Shown here piece after piece: positions 42,629 through 52,458 of a stretch of 64,000 nt of DNA; the stretch's first letter is position 1; each line of letters starts with the position of its first letter. Below the pieces are notes generated by a model, which had not been told where the DNA came from, searched no databases, and saw nothing but the letters and a program-made list of their open reading frames with translations. The stretch is from positions 98,961 through 162,960 of the forward strand of contig NZ_JAHVDK010000018.1 in NCBI RefSeq assembly GCF_051487185.1. The letters run 5' to 3'. This DNA comes from Inquilinus limosus_F (GTDB lineage: Bacteria > Pseudomonadota > Alphaproteobacteria > DSM-16000 > Inquilinaceae). The position numbers and the translations under genes were made by a program.

Positions 42629-43894
42629 ATGACCGGATCCGCAGCGCGTCATCGCGTGGTCATCATCGGCGCCGGCTTCGGCGGGCTGGAGGCGGTGCTC
42701 CGGCTGAAGGGCGCGCCGGTCGACATCACCCTGATCGACCGCCGCAACCATCACCTGTTCCAGCCGCTGCTGTACCAGGTCGCCACCGCCTCGCTGGCGC
42801 CGTCGGAGATCGCCTGGCCGGTGCGGCACCTGGTGCGGCGGCGGCCCGAGGTGCGCACCATCCTGGGCGAGGTCACCGGCATCGACATCGCCGGCCGCGC
42901 GGTGCAGCTCGGTGACGAGCGGGTGCCCTACGACACCCTCTTGGTCGCGACCGGCGCCCGGCACGCCTATTTCGGCCATGACGACTGGGAGCCCTTCGCG
43001 CCCGGGCTGAAGGACATCGACGACGCCACCGCGATCCGCCGCCGCATCCTGACCGCCTTCGAGCGGGCGGAGACCGAGCCGGACCCGGCGATGCGCCGGG
43101 CGCTGCTGACCTTCGTCATCGTCGGCGCCGGCCCGACCGGGGTGGAGATCGCCGGCACCATCGCCGAGCTGGCGCACCACACCATGGCCGAGGACTTCCG
43201 TGCCCTGGACCCGAAGGAGGCGCGCATCCTGCTGGTCGAGGCCGGGCCGCGGGTGCTGGCCGCCTTCCCGGAGGACCTGTCGGACTACGCACACAAGGCG
43301 CTGGAGCGGCTCGGCGCCGAGATCCGCACCGGCCAGGCGGTGACCGCTTGCGATGCCGAGGGCGTGGCGCTGGGGGCGGAGCGGATCCCGGCCAAGACGG
43401 TGATCTGGGCCGCGGGCGTCCAGGCCTCGCCGGCCGCGATCTGGCTGGGGGCCGAGTCGGACCGCGCCGGCCGGGTCATGGTCGCGCCGGATCTCACCCT
43501 GCCGGGCCATCCCGAGATCTTCGTGGTCGGCGACACCGCCCGGCTCGACGGCTGGGAGGGCAAGCCGCTGCCCGGCATCGCCCCGGCCGCCAAGCAGCAG
43601 GGCCGCCACGTCGCCGACACCATCCGCGCCCGGTTGGCGGGCCGGCCGGAGCCCCGGCCGTTCCGCTACAAGCACGCCGGCAGCCTGGCGACCATCGGCA
43701 AGCGCGCCGCGGTGATCGATTTCGGCTGGATCAAGCTGCGCGGCTGGCTGGCGTGGTGGATCTGGGGCATCGCCCACATCTATTTCCTGATCGGGCTGCG
43801 CAACCGCCTGACCGTGGCGCTGAGCTGGCTGTGGATCTACACCACCGGCCAGCGCAGCGCCCGGCTGATCACCGGAAGAGGGCGGGAAGAATAG
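42629..43894 (+). CDS. ndh: type II NADH:quinone oxidoreductase (NDH-2)
   Basis: 421-residue FAD enzyme that passes NADH electrons to quinone without pumping protons. FAD motif VVIIGAGFGGLEAVLRLKG, NADH motif FVIVGAGPTGVEIAGTIAEL, and FVVGDTARLDG for the flavin ribityl contact. C-terminal hydrophobic helix WLAWWIWGIAHIYFLIGLRN anchors to the inner membrane. ATG at 42629 follows GGGCGAAGGG. Monocistronic-looking, 127 bp after clpP. Confidence 0.93.
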   Translation: MTGSAARHRVVIIGAGFGGLEAVLRLKGAPVDITLIDRRNHHLFQPLLYQVATASLAPSEIAWPVRHLVRRRPEVRTILGEVTGIDIAGRAVQLGDERVPYDTLLVATGARHAYFGHDDWEPFAPGLKDIDDATAIRRRILTAFERAETEPDPAMRRALLTFVIVGAGPTGVEIAGTIAELAHHTMAEDFRALDPKEARILLVEAGPRVLAAFPEDLSDYAHKALERLGAEIRTGQAVTACDAEGVALGAERIPAKTVIWAAGVQASPAAIWLGAESDRAGRVMVAPDLTLPGHPEIFVVGDTARLDGWEGKPLPGIAPAAKQQGRHVADTIRARLAGRPEPRPFRYKHAGSLATIGKRAAVIDFGWIKLRGWLAWWIWGIAHIYFLIGLRNRLTVALSWLWIYTTGQRSARLITGRGREE

Positions 43895-43922
43895 GCGCCC
43901 CGCCTCAGAAGGGGGAACGACC

Positions 43923-44885
43923 ATGGGGAACACGGTTCTCGCCGACGGCATCGCCGGCACCGCGCTGATCCGGGCGCCGTCCAATCTCGGCCTCAGGCCG
44001 CTGCGGCCGGGGCATGAGCCCGGGACCTGGCGGGCGCCGGAGATGCTGACCCGAGCCGGGCTGGAGGCGCGGCTGGGGCCGGCGCGGACGGTCGACCTGG
44101 CACGGCCGCGCTACAGCACCGAGAAACCGCCCGGCACGGTGCTGCGCAACGGCCCGGCGATCCGCCGCTTCAACGAACAGGTCGCCGATGCGGTCGAGGC
44201 CGCGCTGCGCGACCGGCTGTTCCCGGTGGTGGTCGGCGGCGACTGCTCGATCCTGATCGGCTGCCTGGCTGGCGCCCGCCGGCATTCCGAGCTTTCCCTG
44301 GTCCATCTCGACGGCCACAGCGACTTCCGCCATCCGGGCAATTACGAGCCGGACCTCCCGCTGCATTCGGCCGCCGGCATGGACCTGGCGCTGGCGATCG
44401 GCCTTGGCGACCCGTTGATGCTGCGCTGGGACGGCATTCCCGACCCGCTGGTGCCGGCGGAGCGGGTGATCCAGATCGGCGAGCGCGAAGACCGGGACCC
44501 CGACTGGGGCTGGAAGGACATCAACGACACCGCGATCACCCGGATCGACGTGTTCGAGCTGCTGGAGCTGGGGCCGGAACAGGCGTTGCGCCGCAGCTTC
44601 GCGGTGCTGGACCGGACGCCGGAGATCCCGTTCTGGCTGCATCTCGACGTCGACATCCTCGACCAGGCGGTGATGCCGGCGGTGGATTCGCCAGGCAGCC
44701 CGGGGCTGGACTATGACGGGCTGGCGGCGCTGCTGCGCGGCTTCCTGGGCTCGCCCCGCTGCCTTGGCCTGAACGTCACTATCTACGATCCGGACCTGGA
44801 CCCGGACGGCACCTATGCCCGCGGCCTGGTCGGCATGCTGGCCGAGGGGCTGGAACCGTTGACCGCGGCGCGCCGCCGGCCCTAG
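43923..44885 (+). CDS. arginase/agmatinase family ureohydrolase
   Basis: 320 residues. Manganese-binding motifs: GGDCSIL, VHLDGHSDFR (DxHxD) and HLDVDILDQ (DxDxxD). The family hydrolyses arginine, agmatine, guanidinobutyrate or formiminoglutamate. The insertions and the DGHSDF form differ from standard arginase, so the substrate is open. 28 bp after ndh, possibly cotranscribed. Confidence 0.87.
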   Translation: MGNTVLADGIAGTALIRAPSNLGLRPLRPGHEPGTWRAPEMLTRAGLEARLGPARTVDLARPRYSTEKPPGTVLRNGPAIRRFNEQVADAVEAALRDRLFPVVVGGDCSILIGCLAGARRHSELSLVHLDGHSDFRHPGNYEPDLPLHSAAGMDLALAIGLGDPLMLRWDGIPDPLVPAERVIQIGEREDRDPDWGWKDINDTAITRIDVFELLELGPEQALRRSFAVLDRTPEIPFWLHLDVDILDQAVMPAVDSPGSPGLDYDGLAALLRGFLGSPRCLGLNVTIYDPDLDPDGTYARGLVGMLAEGLEPLTAARRRP

Positions 44886-44920
44886 ATCGGGCGCCTGACC
44901 GCCGCGACCGGGAGCATCCG

Positions 44921-46129
44921 ATGACCGCCAAGAGCCCCGTCCGCCCGGAGAGCCGGGCCGCGATCCCGCGCGGCGTGTGGATGCTGGGCTTTGTCAGCCT
45001 GTTCATGGACGTCTCCTCGGAGATGATCCACGCGCTGCTGCCGGTCTTCCTCTTGACCACGGTCGGCGCCAGCGCCGCGGTGATCGGGCTGATTGAGGGC
45101 ATCGCCGAGGCCACCGCCTCGATCGTCAAGGTGTTCTCCGGCGTGCTCAGCGACTGGTTCGGCCGGCGCAAGCTGCTGGCCGTGCTTGGCTACGGGCTCG
45201 GCGCCCTGTCGAAGCCGCTGTTCCCGCTGGCCGGCAGCGCCGGGCTGGTGCTGGCGGCGCGCTTCGTCGACCGGGTCGGCAAGGGCATTCGCGGCGCGCC
45301 GCGCGACGCGCTGGTCGCCGACCTGACCCCTCCGGCGATCCGCGGCGCCGCCTACGGGTTGCGCCAGTCGCTCGACACCATCGGCGCCTTTGCCGGGCCG
45401 CTGCTGGCGATCGGGCTGATGCTGGCCAGCGGCGGCGACATCCAGCTGGTGTTCTGGCTGGCGGTGATCCCGGCCGCGATCTCGGTCGCGATCCTGATCG
45501 GCGGGGTGCACGAGCCGGACACGGCCAAGCCGGCCAAGGCCCTGCGGTCGCCGATCCATCGCGACGAGCTGCGCCGGCTGGGCGGCGCCTACTGGCGGGT
45601 GGTCGCCGTGGCGGCGGTGCTGACCCTGGCGCGGTTCAGCGAAGCCTTCCTGGTGCTGCGGGCGCAGGAGGCCGGGTTGGCGGCAGCGCTGGTGCCGCTG
45701 GTGCTGGTAGTCATGAACATCGCCTATGCCCTGTCCGCCTACCCGGCCGGGGTGCTGGCCGACCGTCACGACCCGAAGCGGCTGCTGATCCTCGGCTTCG
45801 GCGTGCTGATCGCGGCCGACCTGCTGCTCGCCCTCGACGGCGGGCTGTGGGCCGTGCTGGCCGGCACCGCGCTGTGGGGGCTGCACATGGGCATGACCCA
45901 GGGCCTGCTGGCGGCGCTGGTGGCGGAGACGGTGCCGGCCGACCGGCGCGGCACCGGCTTCGGCCTGTTCAACCTGATCGGCGGCCTGGCGCTGCTGCTG
46001 GCCAGCGCGCTGGCGGGCGGGCTGTGGAGCTGGGTCGGTCCCGGCGCCACCTTCCTGGCCGGCGCCGGCTTCACCGTGATCGGACTGGCCGGGGCCGTGC
46101 TGCTGCTGCCGAGGCGGGCCGCGCGCTAA
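44921..46129 (+). CDS. MFS transporter
   Basis: 402 residues with about 12 hydrophobic helices. Early motif FVSLFMDVSSEMIHALLPVF followed by LSDWFGRRKLLAVLGYGLGA (loop 2-3 signature D-x-x-GRR) and IRGAPRDALVADLTPPAIRG. This N-terminus (SSEMIHALLP) is typical of a bacterial MFS group annotated as drug or metal exporters. 35 bp after the arginase-like gene. Its last 4 bases overlap the convergent stress protein gene. Confidence 0.85.
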   Translation: MTAKSPVRPESRAAIPRGVWMLGFVSLFMDVSSEMIHALLPVFLLTTVGASAAVIGLIEGIAEATASIVKVFSGVLSDWFGRRKLLAVLGYGLGALSKPLFPLAGSAGLVLAARFVDRVGKGIRGAPRDALVADLTPPAIRGAAYGLRQSLDTIGAFAGPLLAIGLMLASGGDIQLVFWLAVIPAAISVAILIGGVHEPDTAKPAKALRSPIHRDELRRLGGAYWRVVAVAAVLTLARFSEAFLVLRAQEAGLAAALVPLVLVVMNIAYALSAYPAGVLADRHDPKRLLILGFGVLIAADLLLALDGGLWAVLAGTALWGLHMGMTQGLLAALVAETVPADRRGTGFGLFNLIGGLALLLASALAGGLWSWVGPGATFLAGAGFTVIGLAGAVLLLPRRAAR

Positions 46130-46953
46130 TGCGCCATCAGCACCGGGCGGTCGGCGTGGAACAGCATGTGCTCGGTGACGCCGCCCAGGATCATCTCGCG
46201 GAACCGGCTGTGGCTGTAGCCGCCCATCACGATCAGCCCGGCATTGGCGCGCTGGGCCGCGGTCAGGATGGCGGCGTCGACCGACTGCTTCGGATCGTCG
46301 CCGGCGATCCGGTTCGATGGCGCGCCGTGGCGGCTGAGATAGCGCACCAGCTCGGCCGCGGTGCAGCGGTCCTCGCCCTCGTCGCGGGTGTAGACGCTGA
46401 CGGTCGTCGCCGCCTCCAGGAAGGGCAGGGCGGCGGCGACGCTGCGCGCCGCCTCCTTGCCGCCGTCCCAGGCGACCAGGATGCGATCGGCGAAATCCTC
46501 CGGCACCGGGCCGGGCACGATCAGCACCGCCCGGCCGGTCTCGAACAGCGCCGCCTCCAGGACCGCGCGGCTGGCGTTCGGGTCCTGGCCCGGGCCGGGC
46601 GTCACGATCAGGTCGGCCACGGTGCCGCGGTGGCCGATCGCGCCGGTCTCGCTGCCGGTATCCTCGCGGTACTCCACCTCCGGCCCGGCGCCGGCTTCCG
46701 CCACCGCCGCCTCGAACGCGGCGCGGTTGCGGGCCGCGACCTCCTTCGACGCCTTCTCCGCCCCCTCCAGCAGCATGCTGGTGGCGACCGCCATCTCGGC
46801 CCCGGTGTAGGCCAGGACCCGCTGCGGGTCGGGGCGAAGCGACAGCACCTCGACCGACGCGTCGAAGCGCCTGGCGACCAGCAGGGTCGCGTCGAGCGCG
46901 GCGCGGTCGCCGGCATGGCCGCTGAGGGGGACGAGCAGATGCTGGATGGTCAT
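46126..46953 (-). CDS. universal stress protein (tandem UspA)
   Basis: 275 residues, two UspA-like domains. The N-terminal one (MTIQHLLVPLSGHAGDR) is degenerate; the C-terminal one has the ATP-binding motif GLIVMGGYSHSRFREMILGG (GxxGxxxxxxG-like) and EHMLFHADRPVLMAH. Modulates stress survival; exact role not readable. Between two unrelated units, no partner gene. Confidence 0.85.
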   Translation of the reverse strand: MTIQHLLVPLSGHAGDRAALDATLLVARRFDASVEVLSLRPDPQRVLAYTGAEMAVATSMLLEGAEKASKEVAARNRAAFEAAVAEAGAGPEVEYREDTGSETGAIGHRGTVADLIVTPGPGQDPNASRAVLEAALFETGRAVLIVPGPVPEDFADRILVAWDGGKEAARSVAAALPFLEAATTVSVYTRDEGEDRCTAAELVRYLSRHGAPSNRIAGDDPKQSVDAAILTAAQRANAGLIVMGGYSHSRFREMILGGVTEHMLFHADRPVLMAH

Positions 46954-46992
46954 GCAGCCTCCGGGGCTCTCGGGTCCGCCCCCATTGTCCCC

Positions 46993-47685
46993 CTATAAGC
47001 GGCGCCGATCCAGCGTTTCGGCGTCCGGCCCGTCGGCGGCGCCGTTGACCGCGAGGTCGCGCAGCTGCTGATAGAGGTCCGGCGTCTCGGCGGTGCAGAC
47101 GCAGATGCCCCGGGCCGGCTCGTCGCCGGCGTTGAGATAGGCGTGGCCCATGGTGCTGTCGAGATAGATGCCGTCGCCCGGCTCCAGCACCTCCGGCGCG
47201 TAGAATTCGGTGTGGACCGCCACGCGCCCGGCGGTGACGAAGAAGTACTCCTCGCCCGCGTGGCGCAGCAGCGGCCCGAATTCCTCCAGAGTGCGGGCGC
47301 GGATCACGGCCGTGATCGGCACCATGCGCTTGCCGACGATGTCGGTGCAGACATAGCCGTAGGTGTAGTAGCGGGTGTCCACGATCTGCCCCTGGCCGGC
47401 CCGGCTGATGCTGCGCCGGGCGGTGACCATCTGCGGAGCCGGCGCCGCGGGCGCCGCAGGGTGGAACAGCTCGGCGATCTCCATGCCGAGGCCGGTGGTG
47501 AGCTGCAGCAGCTTGTCGTAGGTCAGCGACATCTGGTGGTTCTCCACCTTCGACAGGGTGGAGAGGGCGAGGCCCGTGCGCTCGGCCACCTGCTTCAGCG
47601 TCAGCCCGCGGGCCTGGCGCGCGGCCTTGAGGCAGTCGCCGAGCTGCGTCCGCGCGGCGTCGCTGCCGGTCTGGCGACGTGTCAT
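46993..47685 (-). CDS. XRE-cupin transcriptional regulator
   Basis: 230 residues: N-terminal helix-turn-helix LTLKQVAERTGLALSTLSKV followed by ENHQMSLTYDKLLQL, and C-terminal cupin (HAGEEYFFVTAGRVAVHTEF, GDGIYLDSTMGHAYLNAGDE). Such proteins sense a small metabolite and control a neighbouring catabolic gene. ATG at 47685 follows GGGAGAG. Divergent from the amidase/MFS pair, its probable target. Confidence 0.9.
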   Translation of the reverse strand: MTRRQTGSDAARTQLGDCLKAARQARGLTLKQVAERTGLALSTLSKVENHQMSLTYDKLLQLTTGLGMEIAELFHPAAPAAPAPQMVTARRSISRAGQGQIVDTRYYTYGYVCTDIVGKRMVPITAVIRARTLEEFGPLLRHAGEEYFFVTAGRVAVHTEFYAPEVLEPGDGIYLDSTMGHAYLNAGDEPARGICVCTAETPDLYQQLRDLAVNGAADGPDAETLDRRRL

Positions 47686-47855
47686 CTGTGCATCTCTCCC
47701 GGGCCTTTCCGAAGCATCCAATTTTACGGGTCTTGAGGCTGTCTGAGCAACATATGGGGAGTACAAGCCGCATTTTGATCATTAGGTGCTCAATCGCTTT
47801 CCGGATTTGAAAATTTGAGGATGATCGGAAACTCCAGCAGCGATCGAGGCCAGCC

Positions 47856-49352
47856 ATGAGCGCCCTCTGCGATCTGACAGCGACCGATCTGCGCCGGCAG
47901 ATCGCCGCCCGGACGGTGTCCCCGGTGGAGGTGCTGGAGGCCTGCCTGGACCGGATCGGCGCGGTCAACCCAGCGGTCAATGCCGTCGTCGTGCTCGATG
48001 CGGACGGCGCCCGCGAGGCGGCCCGGGCGGCCGAGGCCGCGGTGATGCGCGGCGAGCCGCTGGGCCCGCTGCACGGCCTGCCGCTGCTGGTCAAGGACAC
48101 CCAGGATGTCGGCGGCCTGCGGACGACCTATGGCAGCCCGATCTTCGCCCGGCACGTGCCGGTGGCGGATGCCGGCTGCGTCGCCCGCCTACGGGCCGCC
48201 GGGGCGATCATCATCGGCAAGACCAACACGCCGGAATGGGCGGCGGGCGGCAACACCCGCAACCCGGTCTACGGCGCCACGGGCAACCCCTTCGATCCGA
48301 TGAAGTCCGCCGCCGGCTCCTCCGGCGGCTCGGCGGTGGCGCTGGCCTGTGGCATGGCGTCCCTGGCCACCGGGTCGGACACCGGCGGCAGCCTGCGCAA
48401 CCCGGCCGGCTTCTCCGGCATCATCGGGATGCGGCCGTCCTACGGCCTGGTGGCCAGCGAGAAGCGGGGCGTCGGCTGGTCGGGGCTGTCCACCGACGGC
48501 CCGATGGCCCGGACGGTGGCGGATGCGGCGCTGATGCTGTCGGTGATGGCGAGCGACGACAGCCGCGATCCCCTGGCCTACACGCTGCCGGGCGAAGCGG
48601 TGCGCGGCCGGCCGGACCGCTGGGCCGCGGTGCCCGAGACGGATCTCAAGTCGCTGCGCCTCGCCTTCACCGAGGATTTCGGCTTCGCCCCGACGGAGCG
48701 GCATATCCGGCGGGTGTTCCGCAGCCGCGTGGCGGCGCTGGCCCCGCTGTTCGCCGCGGCCGAGGAGGCGACGCCGGACTGCGCCGGCGCCGACGACGCC
48801 TTTGCGGTGCTGCGCGCCTCGGTCTTTCTCGCCATGCACGAGAAGACCTATCGCGAGCGGCCGGAGATGCTGGGCCCGAACGTGCGCGCGAATGTGGAGG
48901 AGGGGCTCGGCTACAGCCTGTCCGACTACGCCCGGGCCGCAGCCGCCCAGACCCGCATCTACCGCGCCTTCCAGGCCTTCTTCGAGACCCATGACGTGCT
49001 GGTGAGCCCGACCATCACGCTGAGCCCGCGGCCGTGGTCGGAGCCGTACCCGGCCGAGATCGACGGCGCGCCGACGCGGTCCTACTTCCACTGGCTCGCG
49101 CTCGCCTATGCGGTGACGCTGGCGGGCCACCCAGCCATCAGTCTGCCGCTCGGCGTCGACGAGGCCGGCATGCCGTTCGGCCTGCAGATCGTCGGCCCGC
49201 GCGGCGGGGATGCGCTGACCCTCGGCGTCGCCGGGGCGCTGGAGGCGGCCTGCGCGTCGGATCCGCTGCTGTGTCGCCCGGTGCCGGATCTGGCGGCGCT
49301 GGCCGCCGCCCGGCCGCTGCGCGAGGCGCCGGGCTTCATGACCTGGGAATAG
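47856..49352 (+). CDS. amidase signature-family hydrolase
   Basis: 498 residues with the Ser-cisSer-Lys triad: lysine in PLLVKDTQDV, KSAAGSSGGSAVAL containing the cis-serine, and the nucleophile in TGSDTGGSLRNPA. Related to glutamyl-tRNA amidotransferase A-like and aliphatic/aromatic amidases. The divergent XRE-cupin regulator and the following MFS transporter suggest uptake and hydrolysis of an amide compound. 170 bp upstream region (47686-47855) is AT-richer and likely holds the promoter; no clear palindrome. Confidence 0.9.
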   Translation: MSALCDLTATDLRRQIAARTVSPVEVLEACLDRIGAVNPAVNAVVVLDADGAREAARAAEAAVMRGEPLGPLHGLPLLVKDTQDVGGLRTTYGSPIFARHVPVADAGCVARLRAAGAIIIGKTNTPEWAAGGNTRNPVYGATGNPFDPMKSAAGSSGGSAVALACGMASLATGSDTGGSLRNPAGFSGIIGMRPSYGLVASEKRGVGWSGLSTDGPMARTVADAALMLSVMASDDSRDPLAYTLPGEAVRGRPDRWAAVPETDLKSLRLAFTEDFGFAPTERHIRRVFRSRVAALAPLFAAAEEATPDCAGADDAFAVLRASVFLAMHEKTYRERPEMLGPNVRANVEEGLGYSLSDYARAAAAQTRIYRAFQAFFETHDVLVSPTITLSPRPWSEPYPAEIDGAPTRSYFHWLALAYAVTLAGHPAISLPLGVDEAGMPFGLQIVGPRGGDALTLGVAGALEAACASDPLLCRPVPDLAALAAARPLREAPGFMTWE

Positions 49353-49420
49353 ACCTCGGGCCGCGACCCCCGGAGAGCCGGGGGCGACAAGCATCAAAAC
49401 ACAAACAAGCGGAGGCGTTC

Positions 49421-50644
49421 GTGCTGAGGAAGATATCCGTCAACCGGACGGCGATCATCGGCTTCTCGCTGCTGTATGTCGCCTTCTGCATCTCCTATAT
49501 CGACCGGGCGGCGATGTCGCTGGCGCTGACCCATGTGGGCCAGGAGTTCGGGCTGAAGCCGGACGAGCTGGGCGCCGTGCTCAGCATCTTCTTCCTCGGC
49601 TACGCCATCATGCAGATCCCCGGCGGCTGGCTGGCCGACCGGTTCGGCTCCAAATACGTCGTCATCACGACCATCGCCGCCTGGTCCGTCTTCACCATCC
49701 TCACCAGCCAGGCATGGTCGCTGGCCTCGCTGCTGGTCATCCGCTTCGTCTTCGGCCTGGCGGAGGGCGGCTTCCCCTCCGCCAGCGTCAAGGGCGTGGC
49801 GGAGCTGGTGGAGAAGGACGCCCGGCCGAAATTCTCGGCCCTGCTGACCTCCTCGAACTATCTCGGCAGCATGGTGGCGCCGCTGATCATGGCGCCGCTC
49901 ATCATCGCCTTCGGCTGGCGCCACGCCTTCGAGATCGTCGGGGTGGCGGGCGTGGTCTTCGCCGTCTGCTATTTCTTCGCCGTGCCGTACCGGCGCCCGG
50001 CGCCGCGGGTCGGCGAAAGCGGCGGGCGGCCGCGCACACCGGTGCGCGACCTGATGAGGAACCCTCTGATCTGGCAGCTTCTGGTGGTCTGGTTCGGGCT
50101 CAGCTGCGTCAACAAGGGCCTCGATTCCTGGATGCCCACCTATCTGCTGCAGCAGCGCGGCCTCGACCTGAAGTCGGTCGGCCTGCTGACGCCGGTGCCT
50201 TTCCTGATGGCCACCATCGCCACTGCCATCGGCGGCTGGGTGATGACGAAGTTCTTCGCCCAGCGCGAGAAGTACCTGCTGATCGGCAGCGCCGTCCTGA
50301 CCGGCATCTTCCTCTACGCCATGTACAGGTCGGATACGATCGCCGGGGTGATCTTCTTCCAATCGCTGGTCTATTTCTTCAAATCCTTCGTGCTCGCCAC
50401 CGTGATCGCGCTGCCGACCAAGGTGCTGGCCGACGACCAGATCGGCACCGGCATCGGCATCGTCAACACGGGCGGGCAGAGCGCCGGGTCGATCGCGCCC
50501 TATGTCATGGGCGTGCTCGTCGCCAGCCTCGGCACCTATGACGCCGCCTTCAACTTCCTCCTGGTGATGACCGCGGTCTCCGTCCTGGCGGCCACGACGA
50601 TCAGGACCCGGGCGCCGGCCCCGAGCCTGCGGCCGGCCGCCTAA
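49421..50644 (+). CDS. MFS transporter (ACS, anion:cation symporter type)
   Basis: 407 residues. Begins with a GTG exactly 6 bases after GGAGG. Early helices FSLLYVAFCISYIDRAAMSL and FLGYAIMQIPGGWLADRFGS (loop signature), FGLAEGGFPSASVKGVAELV and GGQSAGSIAPYVMG are typical of the ACS family for organic acids (glucarate, phthalate, allantoate relatives). 68 bp after the amidase, thus likely its substrate or product importer. Confidence 0.9.
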   Translation: MLRKISVNRTAIIGFSLLYVAFCISYIDRAAMSLALTHVGQEFGLKPDELGAVLSIFFLGYAIMQIPGGWLADRFGSKYVVITTIAAWSVFTILTSQAWSLASLLVIRFVFGLAEGGFPSASVKGVAELVEKDARPKFSALLTSSNYLGSMVAPLIMAPLIIAFGWRHAFEIVGVAGVVFAVCYFFAVPYRRPAPRVGESGGRPRTPVRDLMRNPLIWQLLVVWFGLSCVNKGLDSWMPTYLLQQRGLDLKSVGLLTPVPFLMATIATAIGGWVMTKFFAQREKYLLIGSAVLTGIFLYAMYRSDTIAGVIFFQSLVYFFKSFVLATVIALPTKVLADDQIGTGIGIVNTGGQSAGSIAPYVMGVLVASLGTYDAAFNFLLVMTAVSVLAATTIRTRAPAPSLRPAA

Positions 50645-50726
50645 GCATGCACAGCGTCGCTGGCGGAGATGATGACGGGAGATCGCCTCTTCGCGGAGCC
50701 CGCCCCCATTCTTTCCGCTCGATGCT

Positions 50727-52079
50727 TCAGGCGCTCGGCGCCGGCAGCGGCAGGCCGTATTTCTTCAGGGTCGCCTTCTGCCGCCGGGCCATGACCTCCT
50801 GGTCGAAATCGGCGATCAGCTCATTGAACAGCTTGTGCCAGTTCACCCGCGCCTTGAGGTGGATGAAGACCGAGCCGAGGCCGAGCGCCGCGCGGTCCAT
50901 GAACACGAATTCGCGCGGCACCTCGACCCCGCCGACCCGGCGCAGCTCCTTGTGCACCTGCTCGGCGGTCTCGCGGCCGTAGACGCCGCCCTTGGCCTCG
51001 CCGATCAGCCGCACCTTGTTCTCCAGGATCGGCCCGTAGAGGAAGCCGGCCCAGACGTTCAGCACGTCGGCCAGCTCGTTGGTCATGTTCTTGAAGCCCC
51101 AGGTCTTGTAGGCCTCGACGGCGCGGTCGCGGTCGTTGGTCTCCAGCGCCCGGTACAGCTCGATCACCGCGCCGACGAAGCTGGGCTGGAACACCCGGAT
51201 GCAGCCGAAGTCGAGCAGGTTGATCGAATCGTCCGGCCGCACCGTGTAGTTGCCGAGATGCGGGTCGCCATGGATCACGCCGTAGTAGTAGAGCGGCACG
51301 TACCAGGCCCGGAACATGTTCAGCGCCAGCTGCGCCCGCTGCTCCTCGCTGCCCTGGACGAAGGTCAGGATCTTCTCGCCCTCGAGCCAGGTGGTGGTCA
51401 GCAGGCGCTTGGTCGACAGCTCCGGCACCACCTCGGGGACATGCACGTTCGGCTCATTCGCCAGCATCTCGGAATAGAGCTGCGAGTGCCGGGCCTCCAG
51501 GGCGTAGTCCAGCTCCTCGCGCAGCCGCTCCGAGATCTCGGCGTGGATCTGCTTGGTCGACACGGTGCGGTCGTAGCGTTCGAAGATGCCGAGGATCAGC
51601 CGCAACTGCCTCAGGTCGGCCTCGACCGCCGACTGCATGTCGGGATATTGCAGCTTGCAGGCGAGGCGCCGGCCGTCGAGGCCGACCGCGCGGTGCACCT
51701 GGCCGAGCGAGGCCGCGGCCGCCGCCTCGTGCTCGAAGCTCTGGAACTTGGCCTGCCAGTTCGGGCCCAGCTCGCTCGCCATCCGGCGCTTGACGAAGGG
51801 CCAGCCCATCGACGGGGCGTTGGCCTGCAGATGCTGCAGCTCCTGCGCATATTCCTTCGGCACCGCCTCCGGGATGGTGGCCAGCATCTGCGCCACCTTC
51901 ATCAGCGGGCCCTTCAGCCCGCCCAGCGCCGCCCGCAGTTCGTTGGCATGCGCCTCGCGATCGACCTTGAAGCCGAGATAGCGCTCGCCCGCCATCCGGG
52001 CGGCGAGGCCGCCCATGGCGCCGGAGACGCGGGCGTAGCGGCGCAGCCGGCCACCAAAACTGTTCTCTTCGTCGGCCAT
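50727..52079 (-). CDS. ABC1/UbiB-family atypical kinase
   Basis: 450 residues. Family motifs: LKGPLMKVAQMLATIPEAVP (KxxQ), AAAAASLGQVHRA (alanine-rich loop), catalytic VIHGDPHLGNYTV and LLDFGCIR (DFG). UbiB/ADCK proteins have ATPase activity and support ubiquinone and membrane lipid handling. Starts 379 bp from the divergent oxidoreductase gene. No transmembrane tail seen, unlike E. coli UbiB. Confidence 0.9.
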   Translation of the reverse strand: MADEENSFGGRLRRYARVSGAMGGLAARMAGERYLGFKVDREAHANELRAALGGLKGPLMKVAQMLATIPEAVPKEYAQELQHLQANAPSMGWPFVKRRMASELGPNWQAKFQSFEHEAAAAASLGQVHRAVGLDGRRLACKLQYPDMQSAVEADLRQLRLILGIFERYDRTVSTKQIHAEISERLREELDYALEARHSQLYSEMLANEPNVHVPEVVPELSTKRLLTTTWLEGEKILTFVQGSEEQRAQLALNMFRAWYVPLYYYGVIHGDPHLGNYTVRPDDSINLLDFGCIRVFQPSFVGAVIELYRALETNDRDRAVEAYKTWGFKNMTNELADVLNVWAGFLYGPILENKVRLIGEAKGGVYGRETAEQVHKELRRVGGVEVPREFVFMDRAALGLGSVFIHLKARVNWHKLFNELIADFDQEVMARRQKATLKKYGLPLPAPSA

Positions 52080-52458
52080 GTTCCAACCGGAGTCGCACGG
52101 CCGGGCCCGGCCGCCCGACCTATCTAGGGGCTGATCCCCGTTCCGTCATCCCCGGCGGTGTCGCATGTATCCGAATATGGGGCGGGTAGCGCGCAAGAGG
52201 CCACCCTGTTCAACCTATATTGTCGGTGCCGCTTGACAGTTTTGGATGGGCTTCGGCACGCCAGGGCGCCGCCGATCGAGTTCGTTTCCATCGCGTTTTC
52301 CGGAAACCCGGCAATCTTGGATCAAGGACAGCAAGGCTGTCGGTTACCCATTGCTTTCTTTCCCCGCGGGCCTCGGTGCGATTGTCCCCGCGGGGAAAGA
52401 AGATTACCTCTTAGGCGCGGGCCGCGGCGACAGATCGGCGGCCCTTCGGGAGGCATCG
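52080..52458. promoter_or_regulatory. 379-bp leader/promoter region with long hairpin before the indolepyruvate oxidoreductase
   Basis: No gene. A TTGACA at 52233-52238 has no clear -10 at 17 bp. A perfect 15 bp inverted repeat (52356-52370 with 52387-52401, containing TTTCCCCGCGGG, 16 base loop) lies 57 bp before the ATG at 52459. The hairpin would fold in the leader RNA and could regulate transcription or translation. Confidence 0.5.
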
